DNA of 64,000 bases, from NCBI RefSeq assembly GCF_002699985.1, contig NZ_LKBT01000009.1, positions 62,001 through 126,000 of the forward strand, given 5' to 3'. The translations under genes were made by a program, and so were the position numbers. Source of the DNA: Pseudomonas sp. ICMP 561 (GTDB lineage: Bacteria > Pseudomonadota > Gammaproteobacteria > Pseudomonadales > Pseudomonadaceae). The notes beneath the pieces are model-generated. The model was not told the DNA's origin. It ran no database searches and saw only the letters and a list, made by a program, of their open reading frames with translations. Positions 39,076 to 49,300 of the stretch are shown one piece after another. Position 1 is the first letter of the stretch, and the number at the start of each line of letters is the position of its first letter.

Positions 39076-39849
39076 ATGGCCCTCGCTGCACCTCCCGACC
39101 TTTCTGATACTGCCGTGCCCGTGCAACCTCTGGCGCGTACCTATCCGCGTGGGCGTTTTATCGAGCCTCATGAGCATGTATGGGGTCAGGTGCTGTACGC
39201 CACCTCCGGGGTGATGTGGGTGGAAACGCCACTGGAAGCTTTAGTCGTGCCGCCACAACGTGCAGTGTGGCTGCCGCCGGGCGTGATACATGGCATTCGC
39301 GTCGTCACTGATCTGGAGATGCGCAACATCTACCTGCGTCCGGCCATTGCCGACACGCTGGAAAAAACCGTGCAGGTCTTTGAAGTGGGCCGTCTGTTGC
39401 GCGAGCTGATTCTGGGGTTGGTCGCTCAGGCCGATGATCAAGAGTCGGATTATTACGACGCGCTGGTAAGCCTGGCACTTCTGGAGTTGCAACGCGCAAA
39501 GCGTTCGATTCTGAAAATCCCCATGCCGGACAACTCGGACCGGCGCTTGCTGAGTCTCTGTCAGGCCGTGATGAGTGAGCCGTCACTGGACATACCGTTC
39601 GAGCAACATGCTGAAAATGCCGGAGCCAGCTTAAGAACCCTGGCGCGTCTGTTTCAGGGCTCATTAGGGATGGGCTTCGCTGAGTGGCGTCGTCAGGTGC
39701 AACTGGCGACCGCGGTGGCTGAAATCATTCAGGGCGTACCGGTCAGCACTATCGCGCGATCACTGGGTTATTCGCCTAGCAGCTTCAGCGACATGTTCAA
39801 GCGCGAGTTGGGTGTGGCGCCTTCGCAGTATTCTGCGGGTGATCGCTAG
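39076..39849 (+). CDS. AraC-family transcriptional regulator
   Basis: A 257-residue regulator with an N-terminal cupin-like effector domain (RFIEPHEHVWGQVLYATSG) and a C-terminal double helix-turn-helix (GASLRTLARLFQGSLGMGF and TIARSLGYSPSSFSDMFKRE). The frame is open upstream through the triplicated repeat, but the ATG at 39076 is the natural start. Its target is unknown; the flanking porin and oxidoreductase are candidates. Confidence 0.9.
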   Translation: MALAAPPDLSDTAVPVQPLARTYPRGRFIEPHEHVWGQVLYATSGVMWVETPLEALVVPPQRAVWLPPGVIHGIRVVTDLEMRNIYLRPAIADTLEKTVQVFEVGRLLRELILGLVAQADDQESDYYDALVSLALLELQRAKRSILKIPMPDNSDRRLLSLCQAVMSEPSLDIPFEQHAENAGASLRTLARLFQGSLGMGFAEWRRQVQLATAVAEIIQGVPVSTIARSLGYSPSSFSDMFKRELGVAPSQYSAGDR

Positions 39850-39980
39850 CCACGCAGCACCGCTCCCACATGGAACTGTGTTTGCATCCACCCTGACCGA
39901 TATTCAGAAGTCCTTGGCCGATAGCTTTTTTCTCCCATCCCTAAACTGGGTGCATGAGCAATTTATGCACGGGGTTCACC

Positions 39981-40154
39981 ATGAGTTACCTCATCTCCAT
40001 CTTCATTGGCATCGCCGTAGGCCTGCTTTACGGCGCGCTTGATTTCCGCTCGCCCGCACCGCCCGCTGTCGCACTCGTTGGCCTGACCGGCATGTTGCTG
40101 GGCGAAAAGCTGTGGCCAATGGGCAGGCAACTGGTGGCCTCCTGGTTTTCCTGA
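39981..40154 (+). CDS. XapX/DUF1427-type small membrane protein
   Basis: A 57-residue protein with two hydrophobic helices (about 3-18 and 28-42) and the XapX pattern MSYLISIFIGIAVGLLYGAL followed by PPAVALVGLTGMLLGEKL. The function of the family is unknown. It lies 30 bp before the oxidoreductase gene on the same strand. Confidence 0.75.
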   Translation: MSYLISIFIGIAVGLLYGALDFRSPAPPAVALVGLTGMLLGEKLWPMGRQLVASWFS

Positions 40155-40184
40155 TCATTCATTTCCTACTCAATGGAGGCTTCC

Positions 40185-41144
40185 ATGAAGGCCCTGCAGT
40201 TCTCCCGAACCGGCGACCTCGCCGCTCTGCAATATGTCGACCTGCCCACGCCTGTGCCCGCTCAGAATGAAGTGCTGATCGAGGTCAAAGCCGCAGGCCT
40301 GAACCCCAGTGATGTTAAGAACGTACTTGGGCGTTTTCCCTACACCACCTTGCCGCGGGTGCCGGGGCGGGACTTTTCGGGCGTGGTCATTGAAGGCCCT
40401 GACGACCTGTTGGGACGGGAAGTGTGGGGCACGGGTAAAGAACCAGGCTTCTTCCGCGACGGCTCTCACGCTCAGTTTCTGACCTTGCCCGCCAAGGGCG
40501 TTGCGCTCAAACCCAAGGCGCTGAATTTCAGTCAGGCCGCCAGCCTTGGCGTGCCTTACACCACAGCGTGGGATGCTTTGCAACGCAGCCTGGTCAATGC
40601 CGACACACGCTTGCTGGTCATCGGGGCTAACGGTGCTGTGGGCAGTTCGGCGTTGGCATTGGGCAGGATTCTCGGCGCGCGCGTACTTGGTGCGGTACGT
40701 CGCCCGGAACACATTGCCACGCTGCAAGAGCAAGGCTTCGACGGCATTGTGCTGGGCAAGCCTGAAGAGCTGGCGGCGCAGGTCAACGGGGTTTTCCAGA
40801 GCGGTGCCGATGTGATTTTCGACACTACCGGCTTCTGGCTTCCAGCTGCGGTGCCTGCATTGGCAACCTTCGGCCGTATCGCCATCATCGCGGCACCCTT
40901 GGACGGCCATGTGCAACTGCCTTCACTAGCGCTGTACCGTAAAGGCGGTTCGGTGGTGGGGATCAACTCGCTGCTTTACGACTGCCAGGCCTGCGCGAAG
41001 ATGCTTGATCAGTTCGGTCGATTCTTCGACGAAGGCAGCTTGCCGCTCCCGACGGGGTTGGTCGAATCACCGTTGAGCGAAGGGCCGGCGCGGTACGAAG
41101 AGGTTAATGAGGGCGCGGGGGAGAAAGTAATTTTGTTGCCGTAA
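40185..41144 (+). CDS. MDR-superfamily quinone oxidoreductase-like enzyme
   Basis: A 319-residue zinc-independent medium-chain dehydrogenase/reductase. GroES-like N-terminal domain (EVLIEVKAAGLNPSDVKNVL) and nucleotide-binding fold LLVIGANGAVGSSALALGR. It probably reduces quinones or enones with NADPH. The ATG at 40185 has GGAGG five bases upstream; an ATG 12 bp earlier overlaps that site. It is likely co-transcribed with the XapX gene. Confidence 0.85.
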   Translation: MKALQFSRTGDLAALQYVDLPTPVPAQNEVLIEVKAAGLNPSDVKNVLGRFPYTTLPRVPGRDFSGVVIEGPDDLLGREVWGTGKEPGFFRDGSHAQFLTLPAKGVALKPKALNFSQAASLGVPYTTAWDALQRSLVNADTRLLVIGANGAVGSSALALGRILGARVLGAVRRPEHIATLQEQGFDGIVLGKPEELAAQVNGVFQSGADVIFDTTGFWLPAAVPALATFGRIAIIAAPLDGHVQLPSLALYRKGGSVVGINSLLYDCQACAKMLDQFGRFFDEGSLPLPTGLVESPLSEGPARYEEVNEGAGEKVILLP

Positions 41145-41212
41145 GGCGACTTTGATCAGCAAGCGCAAGACCGTTCATGGCACTGCACTGTCTTGCGACA
41201 AACAGTGGATCT

Positions 41213-41286
41213 GTAGGAGTGAGCTTGCTCGCGATTCGAGTTTTTGGTAGTCGAAATTATCGCCTGAAAAGATGCTATCGCGAGCA
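41213..41286. repeat. Degenerate REP pair, GTAGGAGTGAGCTTGCTCGC family
   Basis: The left arm GTAGGAGTGAGCTTGCTCGC is complete; the right arm survives only as TATCGCGAGCAA. The rest of the 41145-41577 gap has no recognisable gene and becomes AT-richer towards the two-partner secretion locus. Confidence 0.7.
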
Positions 41287-41577
41287 ATCCGGATCGCCAC
41301 CCCCGCTAAAACCGATTCAACGACATGAATTGCGAGTTGCGCGAAATCCCCCACCTTTTTAGTGACCCCCATCACAAAATTTTCCCCTTGTAGGAACTTT
41401 CTTCGAATGAGGGGTCTGTTTCAGCATTGATACACCTTGTTAAATTTGCCAACGATTGCTGGCACTTTGCTGCTATCAGCTGGCATCTAGCCGGTATCTA
41501 AGCTTCCACTTCGCGGTTGCTGTTTCTTCTTCCTGCTCGGGCACTTCCCATGCCTGAGACATATCGATGGAATGTTT

Positions 41578-43299
41578 ATGTTTGCCTCCCCACGGACGTG
41601 GCTGCATTCGTGCGCCTTATTGTTTGCTATCGGCTCGCCTGTTTTTGGCGCGACTGTGCCGACCCCGGGCGATCAGGACCTGATTCGTGATCGACAGAAC
41701 CGGCTGATTGAAGAACAGCAACGCCGACTCAAGGAGCTCAAGGAGCTGCCCGGCTCCAGCGCTGAGCAGGCTAAACCGGCCTCGCCCGAGGATGCGCGCT
41801 GCTTCCCGATAAAAACCATTGAGCTTCAGGGTGCCGAGCGCCTGGGTGGTGTTGATCGCGATCGGCTGCTCAAGCCCTATATGGATCGCTGCCTGGCCGT
41901 GGCTGATTTGAACGAGCTGCTCAAGGCCATTACCAATTACTACCTCGATCAAGGGCTGGTCACCAGTCGTGCGTATTTGCCACAACAGGACCTGTCCAAA
42001 GGGCACCTGACGGTACTGGTGGTGGAAGGCAAGCTTGAAAGCCTGAAAGGCGCGCCAGGCAGCACGGTATCTGAGCGCGAACTGGCGATGGCGTTTCCGG
42101 GGGCGACAGGTGAGGTCCTGAACCTGCGCGAAATCGAGCAACTGGTGGACCAGCTCAATCGATTGCCGTCCAGACAGGCTCAGATGGAGCTGGCGCCAGG
42201 TAACGAGGTGGGTGGCAGCGACGTACTGGTGCGCAACGAGCCACAGAAGCCCTGGCGCGCAAGCCTGTCGCGCAACAACGATGGGCAGAAAAGTACCGGC
42301 GAACAGCAGGTCAATGCCGGGCTTGAGTGGGACAGCCCGCTGGGCATCGCCGACCAGCTGATTGTGCGTGGCGGACACGATGTGGTCAGCGATCACCAGT
42401 CCACCTCCAAAAACGGCATGCTCTATTACAACGTTCCGTATGGCTGGTGGAACTTCAGTTACACCTACAGCCAGAGCGACTATCGCTCGCAGGCCCAAGG
42501 TGACGGTTTCAGCTTCAAACAGAGCGGAGACAGCCAGAATCACCAATTTCTCGCCGAGCGTCTTATCCACCGCGACGCCGTCAGCAAAACCTCGGTCAGT
42601 GCCGGGCTGGCTCATTTGCGCACCAACAACTACATCGACGACGCCCGACTTGAGGGCAGCAGCAACCGGATAACGGAAGCGCAGTTCGGCATCAACCACG
42701 GTCGGCGGATCGGCAACTCTTTCGTCAACCTTGACCTTGGCATGCAGCAGGGCATCGGCGCACTGGATGCACAACAGGATGATCAACGGCGCGACGAATT
42801 GGGCAACCTGACTCCCACGCCGCGCTACCGCAAATACACCGCCACCGCGAGTTATCTGCTGCCGTTCAACTGGCTGGGCGAGTCCTTCAGTTTCAGCAGC
42901 CTTGCGACGGGGCAGCGCAGCGAAGACGTGTTGTTCAGCTCGCAACGTATCAGCGTCGGTGGCAGCTCTTCCGTGCGCGGCTACAAAGATCAATTCCTGT
43001 CCGGCTCCAGTGGCGGCTACTGGCGTAACGAGCTGCGCTGGACCCGGCCTGTGACGCTGGACTGGCTGCGCCCCGCCTTTAGCCAGTACGGCACCAGCGT
43101 CGGTTACGACCAGGGTGTGGTCAGTAATGACCGGTACAGCGGTGGTTTCAACGGGCGCGTATCGAGTAACTCTTTGCAACTGTTCGCCAGAGGCGAGCAC
43201 GTCAGCGCCAGCGTGACGTTCGCCCATTCGCTGGAGCGCCCAAGCGTGCTCACCGAGCGCGAAGCCCCGATCTACTTCCAGGTCGACCTGTTTCTCTAA
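41578..43299 (+). CDS. TpsB outer-membrane transporter (ShlB/FhaC/CdiB family)
   Basis: A 573-residue protein with a signal peptide ending near FGA, a Gln/Arg-rich segment, a POTRA module (FPIKTIELQGAERL and later LTVLVVEGKLESL) and a C-terminal beta barrel. The barrel carries the conserved lid-lock motif VRGYKDQF near residue 470 and ends in a terminal aromatic-hydrophobic strand. It exports the TpsA exoprotein encoded 32 bp downstream. I prefer the ATG at 41578 because GATGGA lies six bases before it; an ATG two codons earlier has no spacing. Confidence 0.93.
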   Translation: MFASPRTWLHSCALLFAIGSPVFGATVPTPGDQDLIRDRQNRLIEEQQRRLKELKELPGSSAEQAKPASPEDARCFPIKTIELQGAERLGGVDRDRLLKPYMDRCLAVADLNELLKAITNYYLDQGLVTSRAYLPQQDLSKGHLTVLVVEGKLESLKGAPGSTVSERELAMAFPGATGEVLNLREIEQLVDQLNRLPSRQAQMELAPGNEVGGSDVLVRNEPQKPWRASLSRNNDGQKSTGEQQVNAGLEWDSPLGIADQLIVRGGHDVVSDHQSTSKNGMLYYNVPYGWWNFSYTYSQSDYRSQAQGDGFSFKQSGDSQNHQFLAERLIHRDAVSKTSVSAGLAHLRTNNYIDDARLEGSSNRITEAQFGINHGRRIGNSFVNLDLGMQQGIGALDAQQDDQRRDELGNLTPTPRYRKYTATASYLLPFNWLGESFSFSSLATGQRSEDVLFSSQRISVGGSSSVRGYKDQFLSGSSGGYWRNELRWTRPVTLDWLRPAFSQYGTSVGYDQGVVSNDRYSGGFNGRVSSNSLQLFARGEHVSASVTFAHSLERPSVLTEREAPIYFQVDLFL

Positions 43300-43331
43300 T
43301 TAATCAAATTTGTTGCCGCGAGACTTCGAAA

Positions 43332-46300
43332 ATGGACGTTCATCAATTTGCACTTCTGGCCCGCCAACCTTCTGCTGAGTTGAAGCCACGCAAGCGCTTT
43401 TTAGGCGTGTCCAAGCGTGCGTTGGCGTTGCTGATGGTCAACGTCATGTTTTGGCAGCCGATCTGGGCGCAGGCGGCGGGCGGAGTTGCAGTCAGCGGCG
43501 GCACCAACACCAGCGTGGGGCAGGCCGCGAATGGCGTTCCGGTGATCAATATTGCGGCCCCCAATGCGGCGGGGCTGTCTCATAACCAGTTCAAGGATTA
43601 CAACGTCGGCAAGGAAGGCGTGATCCTCAACAACTCCACCAGTGCTGCACAGAAGACTCAGTTGGCGGGCTATATCAACGGCAACAGCCAGTTGGGCGGC
43701 AAAGCAGCAGGCGTCATCCTTAACGAAGTCAACGGCGGCAGCGCCAGCCAGCTCAATGGCTACACCGAAGTCGCAGGCAAGTCGGCGCGGGTCATTATTG
43801 CCAACCCTTACGGCGTGACCTGTAACGGTTGCGGCTTCATCAACACGCCTCGTGTGACCCTCAGCACCGGTAAGCCAGTGCTGGACGGCAACGGCAAGCT
43901 TGATCGTTTCGAAGTCGATGGCGGCAGTGTCAACATCGAAGGCGATGGCCTCAACGCTGACAATGTCGATCAGTTCGACATCATCACCCGTTCGGCAAAA
44001 ATCAACGCCAACATTTACGCGAAACAGCTGAACGTCGTCGCGGGCGCCAATGACGTTAATGCTGACACCCTGGCCACCACTGCACGTGCGGGCAACGACG
44101 CCGAAAAACCAGCGTTGGCGATTGACTCGTCGGCACTGGGTGGCATGTACGCCAACACCATCAAACTGGTCGGCACCGAGAAAGGTGTCGGGGTAAAACT
44201 GGCTGGCGATATGGCTGCCAGCGGCGGCGACATGCAAATCGACGCCAACGGCCATTTGACCATGGCCAAGGCGGCCGCCAGCGGCGCAGTCAACGTCAAT
44301 GCTGCCAGCCTTGATGCACAGGACTCGATCTACGCCGGTACTTCGGCAAACGTGCAAACCCGTGGCAGCCTCAAGAACCAGAAGGTCCTGGCCGCCCGTG
44401 ACCGCATCACACTGAGCAGTGGCGGTCAGTTGACCAACAGCGGCACTGTTCAGGCGGGCATCAACCCCGACAACACCCGCAACGCCACCGGTGATGTCAG
44501 CCTGAATGGCAAAAAGATCAATAACACCGGCAACGTCGTCGCCACCCGCAACCTCAGCGCCACAGCAGAGCAATCGCTGACAAACAGTGGCGCGATCCAG
44601 GCCACCACCGCTGCCAACAGCGCCGCTGATACCGGCAATGTCAGCCTCGCCGGAGCATCAGTCACCAATACCGGCAGTGTGGTTGCCAGCCGCAATCTCA
44701 CGACCACCGCTTCGCAAACCGTAGACAACAGCGGCGTGTTGCAGGCGGGTGTCAACGCGGATAACTCCCGCAATGCTATCGGCGACATCAACCTCAACGG
44801 CCAAACCGTCACCAACACCGGCAGTGTGATTGCCAGCCGCAACCTGTCGGCAACGGCCGGTCAATCGCTGGTCAACAATGGCGGCATCTTCGCAGCCGGT
44901 CAGACGTTGATCGCCACGACCTCGTTACTCGATAACCAGAACAACGGCCAACTGCTCAGCGATGGAGGCATGACGCTGACGGCCGACAGTCTGCTCAACG
45001 GTTCGGACGGTTACATCAGCAGCGGCGGAGGGATGACCATCCGCGCAGGTGCAATCAACAACCGCGCAGGCCTCATCGAAAGTGGCTCAACTCTGGATCT
45101 CGGCGCGTCCACCCTGGACAACACCAACGGGCAGATTCGTTCCCTGGGGCTTACAGGTAACAGCCGCTTCGCCATTGCTGGCCTGCTGGATAACAGCGGC
45201 GGCGCACTTGAGTCCGCTAACACTGACCTGAGCCTCGCCGCTGGCAGCTTCCAGAACCTCAACGGCAGCATTCTGCATGTTGGCACCGGCGCACTGGATG
45301 TCTCCGGGCTGGCCCTCGACAACGCGGGTGGCAGCCTGGTCACGCGGGGTGGTTTGACGTTCAACAAAGCCGCCTGGACCAACAGCAGCGTGATTCAGGC
45401 TGCCAACCTGACGCTCGATGTCGGCAACTTCCAGCAAACCGCAACGGGTCAACTTCTGGGGACCAACAGTTTCGTCGGCAGAGGCGCTAACTGGTCAACC
45501 AATGGCGTCATTGCCAGCGATGGCCGCGTGGATCTGACCCTCACCGATCAGTTGACCAACAGCGGTCGCATCACCTCGGCAACCAGCGTGGGCGTCAACG
45601 CACCACGGGTCAGCAACCTCGGCACCCTGGCTGCAGGCCAAGTACTGACGGTCAGCACTGGCAGCCTGCTCAACGACCACGCGCTGATTTTCAGCGGCGG
45701 CAATATCAGCCTGCAGGTTGATGAACTGAATAATGTTGCATCCGACATCTACGCGATGGGCAACTTGCTTGTCGATCGTGATGGTCTGGGCGGGCTAGCC
45801 ACCAGCATCACCAATAGCTCCTCGAACATCCAGGCCGACGGCACTCTGAGCCTGGCGGCGAGCACCATCAAGAACATCCGGACCATTCTGACGGTCGAGT
45901 CGGGAATCTACAGCGCCTCGATTACGCCTACCGCGTGTATCGAAGGGCAGACGGCTGGCGACTGTGAGGGGGGCAAACAGAACCGGCCTTTCCTGATCAG
46001 CCAGCGTGATCATCTGGCCGTTACTGAAGCCAGCGCGGCCTCAAGCATCACCTCCGGCGGCAGCATGCTGCTCACTGGTGGGAGTCTGCTCAACAGCAGC
46101 AGTAGCATCGCTGCGGGAGGCAACCTCACCGCCATCTTTGATGATCTCACCAACACCGCGATTGAAACCCACGACACCCAGACCGACCGTGTTTTTGTAA
46201 CAGAGCGAACCCGTAGCCCTGGTTTCATGCGCCGACTGGCCAGTGCGTTTACCCAGAAATACTCAATCGACAGCCCCGGTTACAACAAAAATGATTTGGG

Positions 46301-49300
46301 CGGTCTTGAAGCCGCGCTTGCCACCTTCATCGGTCGCACTGAAGGCGAAAAGCCCGACTTCGCGAAGACTACCCAACTGGCAGCACCTGACCAAAGCTAC
46401 TCCGCCATCATTCAGGCGGGCGGCGCAGTCAACGTTCAGGCCAAAAACGGCATCGACAACTCCGTCGTGCGCGGTGGCTACACCTACGTGGGCAGCGGCG
46501 CAAAAACCGACACCAGCGAGCCGGGTTACTCCACCGTCGTCGCGCTTAATCCTCAACTGGCACCGGATCTGGGTCAGCAAGCGGTCAACCCGATAAACCT
46601 GCCCGGCTTCCAGCTGCCCACCAGCCAGTTCGCCTCCAACCCGCAAAAATACCTGATCGAAAGCGATCCGGCGTTTACCAATCTGGGCCGCTTCCTGAGC
46701 TCGGATTACATGCTCGACAAGCTGGGCTACAACCCGGACGAAGCCCAGAAACGTCTGGGTGATGGTTACTACGAGCAGAAACTGATTCAGCAAGCCGTCA
46801 TCGCCCGCACCGGCCAGCGTTTCATCGACGGCCAGACCAGCGATGCAGGCCTGTTCAAATACCTGATGGACAACGCCATCGCCAGCAAGGACGCCCTCAA
46901 CCTGTCAGTGGGCGTAAGCCTGACAGGCGAGCAAGTCGCAGCGCTGACCCACGACATCGTGTGGATGGAACAGCACGAAGTCTCGGGTCAAAAAGTACTC
47001 GTGCCTGTCCTGTACATGGCCCAGGCCAATAACCGTCTGGCCCCCAACGGTGCATTGATCACCGGCAACGACGTCTCCCTGTTCAGCGGTCGTGACCTCA
47101 ACAACAGCGGCACCCTGCGCGCCACCAACAACCTTGGCGTCAGCGCTGGCGGCAACCTGACCAACTCAGGCCTGGTCGAAGCGGGCAATCTGCTGCAAAT
47201 GCGCGCTACCAACAATCTGACCAACACCGCAGGCGGCGTCATTGCCGGGCGCAACGTCGACCTCGTCGCCGTCAATGGCGACCTGCTCAACGAGCGCAGC
47301 GTCACCACGCACCAAAGCGACAGCGGCTACCGTTCCGAGCGCACCCAGTTCGTCAATAACGCTGCACGCATCGAAGCCGCCGACACCCTGACGATGCAAG
47401 CCAAACGCGACGTCAACAGCATCGGCAGCGTGATCAAGAGTGGCGGCGACACCACCATTCAGGCCGGACGCGACGTCAACATCGTCTCCGCCCAGCAAGA
47501 AAACAGCGGCGCCGTCGGCACGCGTTCCACCCGCCAGAACATCACTCAATACGGCTCCGTTGTAGAAGCCGGTCGCGACTTCCAGGTCGTCGCCGCCCGC
47601 AACATCAGCGCCGTCGCCAGCCAGATCAGCGCCACGCGCAACCTGACTCTGGACGCCGCCGAAAACCTCAACATCGCCTCCGCGGCGGATGAGCAGCATT
47701 CGTACAGCAAGAGCAAAAAGGTTACGGCTCAGGAAGATCATGTGAGCCAGGTGTCGAGTGTGCTTAAGGCGGGTGGCGACGTAGCGCTGCGTGCCGGGCA
47801 GGACATGGCGCTGGTGTCCAGCAAGATCACGGCCGGTAACCAGGCATATGTTTACGCTGGCAACACCCTGAGCCTGCAGGCCGCTCAAGACAGCGACTAT
47901 TCGCTGTACGACATGAAAAAGAAGGGCAGCTTCGGGTCGAAGAAAACCCAGCGTGACGAAGTCACCAAGGTCAACTACGTCGGCACCGAAATAACCACAG
48001 GCGGCAACCTTGTCCTGGCCAGTGGCGGCGATCAGCTTTACCAGGTTGCCAAGCTCAACAGCGGCAAGGACCTGACGCTGGAGAGCGGTGGTGCGATCAC
48101 CTTTGAGGGTGTGAAAGATCTGCATCAGGAGAGTCACGAGAAGAGCAGCAGCAGCCTTGTCTGGAACTCCATGAAGGGCAAAGGCCATACCGACGAGACC
48201 CTGCGTCAGAGCCAGTTGATTGCCCAAGGTGCCTTGGCTATCAAGGCGGTCGATGGCTTGAAGATCGATGTAAAGCAAGTAGATCGGCAGACGGTAAGTC
48301 AGACCATTGATGCAATGGCCAAAGCCGACCCGCAACTGGCGTGGCTCAAAGACGCCGAAAAACGCGGTGATGTGGACTGGAGGCAAATCAAGGAGGTCCA
48401 CGACTCCTTCAAGTACAGCAACTCCAGTTTGGGCCAAGGCGCAATGCTGGCGATCATTATCATCGTGACGGTAGTGACTGCCGGCGCTGGAACGTTCGCT
48501 ACAGCGGGCGCTGCGGCAGGTTCGGCTGCCAGCGGCGCGGCTACAGCAGCCAGTATATCTACTGCCACCGCAGCAACGATAGGTACTGCTGTGGAAGCGG
48601 CAACAGTGGCGACTTTGACGTCGATGACTTCCCAAGCCGTTGTCAGTACGATCAACAATAAAGGCAATCTCGGTGGCGTTTTCAAAGATACATTTAGCAG
48701 CGACAACCTGAAGGGGCTTGCTATCACCGGCGCTACCGCTGGTTTTACCGCGGGTGTAATCGACCCTAACTTGGGCGGTACGACCAAGCCCTACAACAAC
48801 CTCACCAAGGGGTTTGATTTATCCTCACTTAACGATGTGGGTGGTTTCGCCCTCCATGCAGGCGCACAAGGCGTCGCTTCCGGAACCATCAAGACAGCCA
48901 TCAACGGCGGTAGCCTGGGAGACAACGTTCTTGATGACCTTGTCTATCAGGCAGGCAATGTCGCGGGGGCAATCGGTTTCAACTATGTCGGCACCTACGC
49001 GCAGAATGAATACCTGGCTGCCGCAAAAGCCAATGACGCGGTAGGTAAAGCACTCTGGGATGAAGGTGGCGCAGCGCGTACGGCGATGCATGCCTTTATG
49101 GGCGGAGCCATGTCCTCGGCCACGGGGGGGGACTTCACTACGGGTGCGGTTGCCGCGGGCGCAAGTCAGGCGATGGCCAAGGTCTTGAATGAGACTTTTC
49201 AGTCACATCCTGAATTCCGAGAGGGCGCGTCACAAATTGTCGGCTTGACCGCTGCTGGCCTAGCCGGTGGTGATGTCAATACAGCCTCGAGAGTTGCGCA

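Noticed and set aside
41617..43227. A 536-codon frame antisense to tpsB
   Set aside because: tpsB has clear POTRA and VRGY motifs; the antisense frame has none and is rich in His/Gln/Val typical of shadow frames.
47166..48635. A 489-codon frame antisense to tpsA
   Set aside because: Low-complexity reverse image of hemagglutinin repeats.
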